Below are positions 14,452 through 22,400 of a stretch of 22,539 nucleotides of DNA, piece after piece (position 1 is the first letter of the stretch; each line of letters opens with the position of its first letter). Below the pieces are notes generated by a model that saw only the letters and a list, made by a program, of their open reading frames with translations, did not search any database and was not told the DNA's origin. The DNA is taken from contig JBGPHT010000126.1 of NCBI GenBank assembly GCA_041484525.1, forward strand, positions 1 through 22,539, read 5' to 3'. The stretch comes from JBGPHT01 sp041484525 (GTDB taxonomy: Bacteria; Acidobacteriota; Terriglobia; Bryobacterales; Bryobacteraceae). The position numbers and the translations under genes are program-made.

Positions 14452-15918
14452 ATGAGAACGCTGTTCCTGAATCCCCCGTCGTTTGAAGGCTTCGACGGCG
14501 GCGCGAGTTCCCGCTGGCCGGCCTCGCGCGAAATCGAGTCGTACTGGTATCCGGTGTGGCTGTGCTATCCCGCCGGCATGCTGCCCGACAGCAAGGTTCT
14601 GGACGCGCCGCCGCACAAGGTCTCCATCGAACAGACCGTCGAGATAGGGAAAGATTTCGAGCTGCTCGTTCTCTACACGTCGACACCCGGCTTTCACGTC
14701 GACGTGAAGATGGCGGAGATGATGAAGGACGCGAACCCCAAGCTGAAGGTCGCGTTTGTGGGACCGCCCGTCACCATCGAGCCGGAGAAGACGCTGCTGG
14801 AGAACTCCGCCATCGATTTCGTGGTGCGCCGCGAGTTCGATTACCAGATCGCGGATTACGCCAAGGGCAAGCCGCTCGACGAGCTGCCGGGCGTCAGCTT
14901 CCGCAAGAACGGCAGCATCATCCACAATCCCGAAGGGCCCGCGATCGAGAATCTGGACGAGCTTCCCTGGGTTACTAAAGTGTACAAGCGCGATCTGGAT
15001 GTGACGCGCTACAACGTTCCGTTCCTGCTCAACCCGTTTCTGGCGTTCTACACTTCCCGCGGATGCCCGGCGCTGTGCACCTTCTGCCTGTGGCCGCAGA
15101 CGACGTCCGGCCATCGCTGGCGGCTGCGCTCGACCGACGACGTGGCCAACGAGGTTCGGTACGCTCTCGAACAGTTCCCCAATATCAAAGAGATTTTCTT
15201 TGACGACGACACCTTCAACTACCGCAAGGAACGGACCATCCATCTCTGCCAGAAGCTGAAGCCGCTGAAGTTCACGTGGTCCTGCACGTCGCGCGTCACC
15301 ACCGATTACGACACACTCAAGGCGATGAAAGAGGCGGGGTGCCGCCTGCTGATCGTGGGCTACGAATCGGGCGATCCGCAGATCCTGAAGAACATCAAGA
15401 AGGGCGCGACCGTAGAAATGGCCGAGCGTTTCACCGCCAACTGCAAGAAGCTGGGGCTGGTGGTGCACGGCGATTACATCATCGGCCTGCCCGGCGAAAC
15501 GCACGACAGCATCCGGCGCACTATCGACTTCGCCAAGCGCATGGATACCGATACCATTCAGGTGTCGATCGCGCATCCGTATCCCGGCACCGAGTTCTAC
15601 GACTACGTCAAGAAGAACAACCTCATCACCATCGATTCGATGACGGATGATTCCGGGCACCAGCTCCCCAACATCATCTACCCGGGCCTGGACCAAGGCG
15701 AGCTGGTGGATTTTGTGGAGCGCTTCTACGGCGAGTACTTCTTCCGGCCGCGCGTGGTCTGGCGCATCGTCCGCAAGGCGATCCTGAACGGCGACGAGCG
15801 GCGCCGGCTCACCAAGGAAGCTCGCGAATACATGGCGCTCCGGACCAAACGGAAAAAGTTTGTGGCCGACCACAAGGCTGCCCGTTCGGCGCCGGTCACC
15901 GCCAACTCCGGCGACTGA
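14452..15918 (+). CDS. hpnJ: Hopanoid biosynthesis radical SAM protein HpnJ
   Basis: This 488-residue protein opens with MRTLFLNPPSFEGFDGG and RWPASREIESYWYPVWL, an N-terminus characteristic of HpnJ. Residues 1 to about 145 form a B12-binding-like Rossmann domain, without an obvious DxHxxG cobalamin-ligand motif. The radical SAM barrel starts at the 4Fe-4S motif C205-PAL-C209-TF-C212, followed by EIFFDDDTFNY, GCRLLIVGYESGDPQIL and GDYIIGLPGET. In the known pathway HpnJ acts after HpnI (adds N-acetylglucosamine to bacteriohopanetetrol) and HpnK (deacetylation), and contracts the glucosamine ring to give the cyclitol ether. A GGGGAG SD precedes ATG 14452. SMR half-transporter genes follow after 8 bp. 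Confidence 0.88.
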   Translation: MRTLFLNPPSFEGFDGGASSRWPASREIESYWYPVWLCYPAGMLPDSKVLDAPPHKVSIEQTVEIGKDFELLVLYTSTPGFHVDVKMAEMMKDANPKLKVAFVGPPVTIEPEKTLLENSAIDFVVRREFDYQIADYAKGKPLDELPGVSFRKNGSIIHNPEGPAIENLDELPWVTKVYKRDLDVTRYNVPFLLNPFLAFYTSRGCPALCTFCLWPQTTSGHRWRLRSTDDVANEVRYALEQFPNIKEIFFDDDTFNYRKERTIHLCQKLKPLKFTWSCTSRVTTDYDTLKAMKEAGCRLLIVGYESGDPQILKNIKKGATVEMAERFTANCKKLGLVVHGDYIIGLPGETHDSIRRTIDFAKRMDTDTIQVSIAHPYPGTEFYDYVKKNNLITIDSMTDDSGHQLPNIIYPGLDQGELVDFVERFYGEYFFRPRVVWRIVRKAILNGDERRRLTKEAREYMALRTKRKKFVADHKAARSAPVTANSGD

Positions 15919-15926
15919 CCCCGCGC

Positions 15927-16334
15927 ATGTCCACCGAGACCGCGCGCCTACGCCTCAAGACGTGGATCTGCGCCACGGTGGTGGTGCTGAGCAACGTCTT
16001 CGGCAACTTCTTCATGAAGCGCGGCATGCCGGCGCATCTCTCGACGCCGCTCGAATACATCACCGTGCTTTTTCAGCCGTGGGTGGCGCTGGGCGTGCTG
16101 CTGCTGGTGCTCTGGACGGTCGCGCGCATGGCGCTGCTGAGCTGGGCCGACCTCAGCTACGTGCTGCCGGTCACTGCCATCGGCTACGTGCTGGTCGCGC
16201 TGGCCGGCAAGCTGCTGCTGCACGAGCAGATCTCGGTACAGCGCTGGGCCGGCATCACGCTGATCGTAGCGGGTGTGGCGCTGGTGTCGGGCGGCAGCAC
16301 GCCGCAAAGCAGAACTACGGGAGCCGTGCGATGA
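15927..16334 (+). CDS. SMR/EamA-type half-transporter, subunit 1 (ArnE/ArnF-like)
   Basis: This 135-residue protein has four hydrophobic helices (about 12-30, 45-70, 78-98, 102-118), the size and layout of small-multidrug-resistance proteins. Motifs are SNVFGNFFMKRGM in helix 1, LSYVLPVTAIGYVLVALAGKLLLHEQIS across helices 3-4, and RWAGITLIVAGVALVSG in helix 4. The K..HE..S..RW.G end matches the EamA/SMR signature. The usual EmrE helix-1 Glu is absent (Asn/Phe region), as in ArnE/ArnF-type lipid-sugar flippase subunits. It starts 8 bp after hpnJ with no SD, and its stop overlaps the start of the next SMR gene, pointing to translational coupling and a heterodimer. Confidence 0.75.
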   Translation: MSTETARLRLKTWICATVVVLSNVFGNFFMKRGMPAHLSTPLEYITVLFQPWVALGVLLLVLWTVARMALLSWADLSYVLPVTAIGYVLVALAGKLLLHEQISVQRWAGITLIVAGVALVSGGSTPQSRTTGAVR

Positions 16335-16693
16335 AGTTCGTGCTCATCGCGATCATCGTGGCCGCCACGACGGTGGGCGAAGTGCTGCAGGCTCTTGGCA
16401 TGCGCCATCACGGCGAGATCCACGATTTCCGTCCTGGAGCACTCGGCCGCGCCGCCGCGCTGCTGGTGCGAAACCAATACGTGATCGGGTCGGTGGCGGC
16501 GATGGCGGTGTCGTTTTTCGCTTACATGGGGCTGCTGACGATCGCCGATCTGAGCTTCGCCGTCCCCGCCACGGCCGTCACGTACGTGCTGGAAACGGTG
16601 CTCGCGAAATACGTTCTGAAAGAGAACGTCAACTGGCTCCGCTGGGCCGGCGCTTCGCTGGTCATCTGCGGGGTAGCTCTCGTGTCGCTGTGA
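16331..16693 (+). CDS. SMR/EamA-type half-transporter, subunit 2 (ArnE/ArnF-like)
   Basis: This 120-residue protein has four predicted membrane helices: KFVLIAIIVAATTVGEVLQALGM, VIGSVAAMAVSFFAYMGLL, LSFAVPATAVTYVLETVLAKYVL and RWAGASLVICGVALVSL. It keeps a Glu in helix 1 (TTVGEVLQ), near where EmrE has its substrate- and proton-binding Glu, whereas subunit 1 lacks it; this asymmetry suggests an obligate heterodimer. ATG 16331 overlaps the previous stop (ATGA), and its own stop overlaps the GTG of hpnI (GTGA). Proposed job: flipping a hopanoid glycoside or a lipid-linked sugar, inferred from the neighbours hpnJ and hpnI. A drug efflux role cannot be excluded. Confidence 0.75.
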   Translation: MKFVLIAIIVAATTVGEVLQALGMRHHGEIHDFRPGALGRAAALLVRNQYVIGSVAAMAVSFFAYMGLLTIADLSFAVPATAVTYVLETVLAKYVLKENVNWLRWAGASLVICGVALVSL

Positions 16694-17838
16694 GGTGGCT
16701 CGGGGCTGTGCCGGCGATGGCGGGTGCGGCGTATTATTTGCTGGCGATTGCGGCGGCGGTGCGATGGGGAATGAAAGGGCCGGGGGCCGGGGGGCGGGGG
16801 CGTTTTCCGGTCTCGGTGTTGAAGCCCATCCACGGGCGCGATCCGCGGTTCTACAATGCCATCCGCTCCCACGCGGCGCAGGATTATCCGGAGTTCGAAA
16901 TTCTCTTCGGGTTGAACGATCCCGCGGATCCGGCGCGCGAAGACATCGAGCGCCTTCAGCGCGAATTTCCGAAGCTGGCGATTCAGGTCCACATCATTCA
17001 AACGCGGGCTCCGAACGCCAAGGTTGGCGTACTGGGCGAGCTGGCTAAACTGGCGCGCCATCCGGTGCTGCTGGTCAACGACAGCGACATCGTGGTCGAG
17101 GCCGGGTACCTCGACGCCGTCACCGCTCCGCTCGCCGACCCTGCCGTCGGCATCGTTACCTGTCTCTACCGCGCCGCTGCCCAGTCGTGGGCCTCGCGCG
17201 CCGAAGCTCTCGGCATCGCCACCGAGTTCGCCCCCAGCGTTCTGGTGGCGCGGCTGCTCGGCGTCGCCGAATTCGCCCTCGGGTCCACCATGGTCTTTCG
17301 CGCCGAAACGCTGCGCGCCGTCGGCGGGTTCGAGGCGATCGCGGATTACATCGCCGACGACTACCAACTCGGCAGGCGCATCACTGGCCTCGGATACCGA
17401 ATTGAATTCGCGCCGATCGTCGTCTCGACCGATCTCGGCGCTGGAACCTGGGGACAAACGTGGCGTCATCAGCTCCGCTGGTCGCGCACAATTCGCGTTT
17501 CGCGCCCATCCGGGTACTATGGGTACGCGGTGACCCACGCCACCCTCTGGGCGCTGGTTGCGTGCGCCTTCGGACAGTGGTGGGCGGGCGCCCTCGCGCT
17601 CTCCATCCGGATGCTGGCAGGGATCGCGGTCGGCGCCGGTATCCTTAAGGACCGCAATGTTTTGCGCGATTGCTGGATGATCCCGATGCGCGACCTTTTC
17701 GGCTTTGCCGTCTGGCTGGCCGGCCTCTCCGGCAACGAAGTGCAGTGGCGCGACCACCGCCTGCGCCTAGCCCCGGATGGCCGGATTTGCCCGAATTCCG
17801 CGGAAAAACACCAACCCGATCTACATGGTCATGATTGA
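16690..17838 (+). CDS. hpnI: Hopanoid glycosyltransferase HpnI (ceramide-glucosyltransferase-like, GT2/GT21)
   Basis: This 382-residue membrane-associated glycosyltransferase has an N-terminal membrane helix (about 5-24), then the GT-A core: FPVSVLKPIHGRD (about 39-51), QDYPEFEILFG, a D-x-D type motif N130-DSD133, GSTMVFRAETLRAVGGF, IADDYQLGRR (catalytic Asp region, 222-230), and HQLRW (260-264), a variant of the (Q/R)xxRW motif. Hydrophobic helices follow at the C-terminus. This arrangement and the hpnJ context identify HpnI, which adds N-acetylglucosamine from UDP-GlcNAc to bacteriohopanetetrol. The start is GTG 16690, overlapping the preceding TGA; the frame is open far upstream, but that part is the shadow of the SMR gene. 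hpnK (the deacetylase expected next) is not here. Confidence 0.82.
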   Translation: MRWLGAVPAMAGAAYYLLAIAAAVRWGMKGPGAGGRGRFPVSVLKPIHGRDPRFYNAIRSHAAQDYPEFEILFGLNDPADPAREDIERLQREFPKLAIQVHIIQTRAPNAKVGVLGELAKLARHPVLLVNDSDIVVEAGYLDAVTAPLADPAVGIVTCLYRAAAQSWASRAEALGIATEFAPSVLVARLLGVAEFALGSTMVFRAETLRAVGGFEAIADYIADDYQLGRRITGLGYRIEFAPIVVSTDLGAGTWGQTWRHQLRWSRTIRVSRPSGYYGYAVTHATLWALVACAFGQWWAGALALSIRMLAGIAVGAGILKDRNVLRDCWMIPMRDLFGFAVWLAGLSGNEVQWRDHRLRLAPDGRICPNSAEKHQPDLHGHD

Positions 17839-17859
17839 CGGAGACCCCCTCCTCTGGTT

Positions 17860-17881
17860 AGTCTGCTGTTGCTGACTTTTT
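17860..17881 (+). terminator. Probable rho-independent terminator after hpnI
   Basis: AGTCTGC (17860-17866) pairs with GCTGACT (17871-17877), one internal mismatch, loop TGTT, and is followed by a run of T to 17881. It lies 21 bp after the hpnI stop and before the adk SD. The stem is short. Confidence 0.45.
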
Positions 17882-17924
17882 GACCGGGCGACGTCTTCCC
17901 CGGCATGTCGTTCGGAGGATCGTT

Positions 17925-18575
17925 TTGGTATTACTGCTATTCGGGCCGCCCGGCTGCGGCAAGGGAACACAAGCCGCGGTCCTGTCGGAGCGCCTGCAAA
18001 TTCCCGCCATATCCACTGGAGAAGTCTTTCGCGCCGAGTGCAAAACCGGCACCGAACTGGGCAAGATCGCCTGCGAGATTCTGGCGCGCGGCGGCCTGGT
18101 AAGCGACCATATCGTGAACCCCATCGTTGCGCGCCGAATCGCGCGTGAGGATTGCGCCCGAGGTTTCCTGCTGGATGGCTATCCGCGGACCGTACCGCAG
18201 GCCGTCGCGTTTTCGACGCGGCTGGAAGAGCGCGACATGCCCGACCCGCTGGTGATTCATCTCGACGTCCCGGCCGATGGCCTGGTGGCGCGCCTCACCT
18301 CCCGCCGCCAATGTCCGCGGTGCCTGCGCATCTACAACCGCGCCGGCGAGTGCGCCCATGACGGCGCCGCTTTGGTGACGCGCGAGGACGACCGCGAGGA
18401 AGTGATCCGCCAGCGCCTGCGCGCCTATGACGAGCTGACCGGCCCCGTCCTCGACTGGTACGGCCGATCGACCGTGCGGACCGTGGATGGCACGGCGGCA
18501 CCGGAGGAAGTCTCGTGCACTATCGAGACGCTGGTCCGCGGCGCTTCCCGACGGCTCGCCGCGCACGCCGTGTAG
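17925..18575 (+). CDS. adk: Adenylate kinase
   Basis: This 216-residue cytoplasmic enzyme converts ATP + AMP to 2 ADP. The P-loop is GPPGCGKGTQ (7-16), the AMP-binding segment ISTGEVFR (29-36), with LLDGYPRTVPQA (82-92) and the C-terminal TREDDREEVIRQRLRAYDELTGPVLDWY signature. The LID has CPRC at 130-133 and a third Cys at 143 with Asp146, resembling zinc-LID adenylate kinases, but the gap between the ligand pairs is about 9 residues instead of the usual 16 or so. The start is TTG 17925, chosen for GGAGG at 17914-17918 with a 6-nt spacer; the frame stays open upstream to 17880, but that extension lies before the SD. It probably has its own promoter after the hpn terminator. It could be a second, specialised copy; the main adk usually sits in the ribosomal-protein region. 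Confidence 0.85.
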   Translation: MVLLLFGPPGCGKGTQAAVLSERLQIPAISTGEVFRAECKTGTELGKIACEILARGGLVSDHIVNPIVARRIAREDCARGFLLDGYPRTVPQAVAFSTRLEERDMPDPLVIHLDVPADGLVARLTSRRQCPRCLRIYNRAGECAHDGAALVTREDDREEVIRQRLRAYDELTGPVLDWYGRSTVRTVDGTAAPEEVSCTIETLVRGASRRLAAHAV

Positions 18576-18867
18576 GGCAGGCGCGTCACAGTCGCGAGCC
18601 AATTATTGATATCGGGCAGCACCACCCAGCACCGCTTCGCACATGAATCGCAGGCGACGATAGTGTCTGTTCCGGCGGTGCAGCCGGTCGAATTGTATGA
18701 CGAAACACATCATGAACACGATCGACAGCAGTGCGAACCGTTGTTGAGGCATCTGGTGAAATCCGGAAGTAGCATCATGCATTGGATTCGAATAACAATC
18801 CAGCGCTTTCATGCGGACGCAGTAATGGGGACTTTTCCTTAGGGAATGTGCTTAGCGGTTAGGGACT
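18576..18867. other. Intergenic stretch, nothing recognised
   Basis: Just under 300 bp between the adk stop and the stop of the DUF1501 gene. Frames of 69-78 codons occur on both strands without SDs or recognisable products. A weak imperfect hairpin GGCGCG/CGCGAGCC (18580-18600), without a T-run, could be the end of the adk transcript. Confidence 0.4.
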
Positions 18868-20295
18868 TCAGGTGATGATATCTTTTACGATCTCGCCGCG
18901 CACTTCCGTAAGGCGCTCTTTGCGGCCCAGGTACATGTAGCTGAGCGCGTCCTGGTCGAGGCCCATCTGATACAGCAGGGTGGCGTGCAGATCGCGGAAG
19001 TGAACCGGTTTCTCCACCGCCTTTAGGCCGATGCCGTCGGTGGCGCCGTACACGGTTCCTCCTTTGAATCCGCCGCCCGCCACCCACATGCTGAAGCCGG
19101 TGTTGTGGTGGTCGCGGCCTTTGCTCTTCTCCGACTCGGGAGAACGGCCGAACTCGCCGCCCCACAGCACCACCGTGGAATCGAGCATACCGCGGCGCTT
19201 CAGATCCTTGATGAGCGCCGCCACCGGCTGGTCGGTCATCGAAGCCATGCGGAGGTGGTTGGACTCGATATCGTCATGCGCGTCCCACTCGGTGTTGGCG
19301 GCGCCTCCGCCAGAAACCACGCAGGTGAAGCGAACGCCGCGTTCGACCATGCGGCGCGCCAGCAGACAGCGGCGGCCGTAGTCGTCGGTCTTGGGCTGGC
19401 CGACGCCGTACATCTCGAGCGTCTCCTTCGGCTCCTTGCTCAGGTCGAAGACTTCGGGCGCTTCGGTCTGCATCTTGAACGCGGTGTCGTAGGCGGACAT
19501 GCGCGCCGCGAACTCGGCGTCTTCACCGGGGAGATTGGCCTGGTTCAAATTGCGGATGAGGTCGATGGTCTTGCGCCGCTCCTCGAGCGAAACGCCCTTG
19601 GGCAGATCCAGGTTCAGGACGGGCTTGGCGCCCGGCCGCAGGAACGTCGGCTGGTACACCGAGGGAAGAAATCCATGCTTGTACATCGGCAGGCCGGCCT
19701 CTTGGGCACCCGCCGGATCGGGCATCACGACGTAGGCGGGCAGCGACTCGGCCTCCGACCCCAGCCCGTAGACCACCCAACTACCCATCGCCGGGAAGCC
19801 CGGAATCACGCGCCCCGTCATCATCTGATACTGCGCCGCCGAATGCACCACCATGTCGCCGTGCATGGAGCGGATGATGCACAGATCGTCCACCACCTCG
19901 GCCTGATGCGGGAAGAGGTCCGAGACCTCGATACCGGATTTGCCGTACTTCTGGAAGGTCCGCTTGCAGCCGAGAATGCGGGAGTCGGCATTGACGTTCT
20001 GGTATTTCACGTCGCCGAATTCAGCGGGACGCTTCTGGCCGTGCAGTTGGTTGAGCAGCGGCTTGGGGTCGAAGGTTTCGAGGTGCGACGGCCCGCCGGC
20101 CATGTAGACGAAGATGAAGGCCTTGGCCCGGGCGTGATCCGGCAGGTGCGGCGGCTTCGGGGCCAGCGGGTTGAAGCGGGCGGCGCGCGCCTGGGTTTCC
20201 GCCATCATGGATGCGAAGGCCAGCGAACCCATACCGCAAAAGCAGTCCGTCAGAAATTCGCGCCGATTTTTCGCCAGTCGGATGTGTTCAGGCAT
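18868..20295 (-). CDS. DUF1501 family secreted protein (Tat-type leader)
   Basis: This 475-residue protein begins with a twin-arginine leader (KNRREFLTDCFCGMG, Arg11-Arg12), so it is probably exported folded. The body matches DUF1501: AKAFIFVYMAGGPSHLETFDPKP, DDLCIIRSMHGDMVVHSAAQYQMMTGR, RRMVERGVRFTCVVSGGG, and the C-terminal VVLWGGEFGRSPESEKSKGRDHHNTGFSMWVAGGGFKGG. The family is related to sulfatase/alkaline-phosphatase-like folds, and GGEFGR with the DHH motif would be its metal site; no reaction is established. It follows the DUF1549/DUF1553 gene with a 1-bp gap (20296), the standard partner in Planctomycetota, Verrucomicrobiota and Acidobacteriota, so the two should be co-translated and act together outside the cytoplasm, possibly on complex polysaccharides or their breakdown products. 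Confidence 0.87.
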   Translation of the reverse strand: MPEHIRLAKNRREFLTDCFCGMGSLAFASMMAETQARAARFNPLAPKPPHLPDHARAKAFIFVYMAGGPSHLETFDPKPLLNQLHGQKRPAEFGDVKYQNVNADSRILGCKRTFQKYGKSGIEVSDLFPHQAEVVDDLCIIRSMHGDMVVHSAAQYQMMTGRVIPGFPAMGSWVVYGLGSEAESLPAYVVMPDPAGAQEAGLPMYKHGFLPSVYQPTFLRPGAKPVLNLDLPKGVSLEERRKTIDLIRNLNQANLPGEDAEFAARMSAYDTAFKMQTEAPEVFDLSKEPKETLEMYGVGQPKTDDYGRRCLLARRMVERGVRFTCVVSGGGAANTEWDAHDDIESNHLRMASMTDQPVAALIKDLKRRGMLDSTVVLWGGEFGRSPESEKSKGRDHHNTGFSMWVAGGGFKGGTVYGATDGIGLKAVEKPVHFRDLHATLLYQMGLDQDALSYMYLGRKERLTEVRGEIVKDIIT

Positions 20296-20296
20296 T

Positions 20297-22300
20297 TCAA
20301 TTCACATAAAGGAACGCGTTCAGGTTGAAAACGGCCAAAGCGAATTCCTTCACCTTGGCGGGATCGTCGGGATTCCCGGACAGGAACTGCAGCGCCAGTG
20401 CCTTCTCTTTCGGCGTGGGCAGCCGGCCGGCGGCGAGGCGCCACGCGTAGTCGACGCGCGCGGCCGCGGTCGACGTTTCCGTGAGAAGCCTGGTTGCGAA
20501 TACCGCCGCGAGCTCGTTGGACGTCTGGCCGTTCAACAGCTCGAGCGCCTGCGGGGCATGCGTCGATTGCTCGCGCCGCGCGCAGGAGAGCAGCGCATCG
20601 GGAGCATCGAAGACGTCCACAAACGGCAGCCGAAGATTGCGCTTGTAGATCATATAAAGGGTGCGGCGATCGTACTGCGACTTGTCGCGCGTCGCCACCC
20701 AATACTGCGGGCGCTTGAGCATCAGCACCAGCTCCTTGTCGATCGGCACCATGAAGCTGGGGCCGCCCAGATTCAGGTTCAGCCGCCCGGCGACGGCCAG
20801 CAGCGAGTCGCGGATCTCTTCGGCTTCGAGGCGCCGGTGGTTGAATTTCCAGAGCAGCGCGTCTTCCGGATCTTTTTCCGCGGCCAACTTTTCGATGGGC
20901 GAGATCGCAGACTGGCGGTAGGCGCTCGAGAGCAGTATCATGCGGTGGATCGGCTTCAGCTTCCAGCCTTGCTCGATAAACCGATTGGCCAGCCAGTCGA
21001 ACAACTCGGGATGCGAGGGGCGCGTGCCCATGCGGCCGAAATCATTGGGAGTGGCCACCATGCCGCGGCCGAAATGATACTGCCAGACGCGGTTGACCAT
21101 CACACGGGCGGTGAGCGGGTTGGCCGGATCGGCGATCCAGTTTGCCAGTTTGAGGCGCGGCTGGTCGGTGTCGAGCGGCGCTTCGGGCGCGGCATCGGGG
21201 AGCAGAATTCCGAGCGGGCGCACTCCGACCGTGGCGACCGGGTTCAGATAATCGCCGTGAAACAGCACGCGAATCGGCGCCGGCTGCTTCGGATTGTCCT
21301 TCACGCTGTAGATGGAGGAGAGCGGCGGCGGCATCTTGCCATCCAGGTCCTCGATCTGCATTTCGATCTTGGCTTTTTCGCCATCCGGCGCGCGCCGCAA
21401 CTGCTGTTGCAGGCGGCGCATCTCCTGCTGGATCGGATCGGCTTTGGCCTTCCAGGCGTCCTGCTCTTCCTTGGCGGCCATCACGATGTCGGCGGGCTGG
21501 GTCTGCGCAAAGTGGGCCTGCAGCCGATAGTAATCCGATTGCCGGAAGGGATCGAACTTGTGATCGTGGCAGCGCGCGCAACCCACCGTCATGCCGAGGT
21601 AGGCGGCGCCCACGATGTTCGTCATCTCGGTGAGGACTTCGTTCTGCGAGCTGGCCACATCCTGATTGCCGGCGTTCTTGCGCAGCGGCCCGAGCCGGTT
21701 GAAGCCGCTGGCCACCAGGTACGTCTCGTTGGCCGGGTCCATCTCGTCGCCCGCCAGTTGCTCCTTGACGAAGTCGTTGTACGGCTTGTCCTGGTTGAAA
21801 CTCTGGACGACGTAATCGCGGTACCGGTAGGCATCCGGCCGGTGCGTGTCGTACTCATAGCCGTCGGATTCGGCGAAGCGCACCACGTCGAGCCAATGGC
21901 GGCCCCACTGCTCGCCGTAATGGGGCGAGGCGAGTAGCCGGTCGACCACTTTCTCCCAGGCGTCCGCAGATCGGTCGCGCACGAAGGCGTCGATCTCCTC
22001 GGGCGTGGGCGGGAGTCCCAGCAGATCGTAGGTGACGCGCCGGATCAGCGCTTCGCGCGTGGCTTGGGGCGCCGGCTGGAGCCCCGCCTTCCGCAGACCG
22101 GCCAACACGAACGCATCGATGGGCGTGCGGACCCAGGCCTTGGCGGCGGCATCGGTGAAGGTGGGCGGCGGCGTTTCTTTGCGCGGTTGAAAAGCCCAAT
22201 AGCGGCGTTCGGCCGGCGTGTATGTGCCGAGCGGCGCAGTCGTATTCTCCGCGGCCCAGACCGCTGCTATTCCGGCCAGAATCGCCAGGAGTCGTCGCAT
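20297..22300 (-). CDS. DUF1549/DUF1553 (PSD1-type) secreted protein with a CxxCH motif
   Basis: This 667-residue protein has a signal peptide (MRRLLAILAGIAAVWAAEN). The DUF1549 part follows (about 55-260): RTPIDAFVLAGLRKAGLQPAP, RRVTYDLLGLPPTPEE, SPHYGEQWGRHWLDVVRFAES, and GCARCHDHKFDP, where C241-AR-C244-H245 is a c-type-heme-like CxxCH. A charged coiled-coil-like stretch (about 280-325) separates it from DUF1553 (about 375-640): RLKLANWIADPANPLTARVMVNRVWQYHFGRG, DFGRMGTRPSHPELFDWLA, NHRRLEAEEIRDSLLA, DAPDALLSCARREQSTHAPQALELLNG. The separate N-terminal cytochrome domain (PSCyt1) found in many relatives is missing here. Function of the family is unproven; redox-linked polysaccharide processing is often suggested. 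It is the first gene of a two-gene operon with DUF1501. Confidence 0.88.
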   Translation of the reverse strand: MRRLLAILAGIAAVWAAENTTAPLGTYTPAERRYWAFQPRKETPPPTFTDAAAKAWVRTPIDAFVLAGLRKAGLQPAPQATREALIRRVTYDLLGLPPTPEEIDAFVRDRSADAWEKVVDRLLASPHYGEQWGRHWLDVVRFAESDGYEYDTHRPDAYRYRDYVVQSFNQDKPYNDFVKEQLAGDEMDPANETYLVASGFNRLGPLRKNAGNQDVASSQNEVLTEMTNIVGAAYLGMTVGCARCHDHKFDPFRQSDYYRLQAHFAQTQPADIVMAAKEEQDAWKAKADPIQQEMRRLQQQLRRAPDGEKAKIEMQIEDLDGKMPPPLSSIYSVKDNPKQPAPIRVLFHGDYLNPVATVGVRPLGILLPDAAPEAPLDTDQPRLKLANWIADPANPLTARVMVNRVWQYHFGRGMVATPNDFGRMGTRPSHPELFDWLANRFIEQGWKLKPIHRMILLSSAYRQSAISPIEKLAAEKDPEDALLWKFNHRRLEAEEIRDSLLAVAGRLNLNLGGPSFMVPIDKELVLMLKRPQYWVATRDKSQYDRRTLYMIYKRNLRLPFVDVFDAPDALLSCARREQSTHAPQALELLNGQTSNELAAVFATRLLTETSTAAARVDYAWRLAAGRLPTPKEKALALQFLSGNPDDPAKVKEFALAVFNLNAFLYVN

Positions 22301-22321
22301 ACCCAGTCCCTCTGAGACAAA

Positions 22322-22352
22322 CCAAGCATATTATCCTCCATCGCCGGGGTCA
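22322..22352 (-). promoter_or_regulatory. Weak candidate promoter for the DUF1553-DUF1501 operon
   Basis: On the minus strand TTTGACC is followed downstream by GGATAATATGC, good -35 and -10 look-alikes, but only 12-15 bp apart depending on register, shorter than the normal 16-18. An AGAGGG stretch ahead of the ATG at 22300 is a reasonable SD. Confidence 0.25.
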
Positions 22353-22400
22353 AAGCCTCCGCCCAAAGTCGGAGTGGGGAAAGGCGGGATTGTGCGCTAG

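Noticed and set aside
13726..15873. 715-codon minus-strand open frame opposite the LolA-like gene and hpnJ
   Set aside because: Antisense to two well-supported genes; composition and lack of motifs mark it as a shadow.
18580..18600. Possible terminator after adk
   Set aside because: Imperfect short stem with a bulge and no T-run; too weak to call as a separate feature.
20171..21937. 588-codon plus-strand open frame opposite DUF1501/DUF1553
   Set aside because: Antisense shadow of two genes with clear domains; no SD or recognisable motif.
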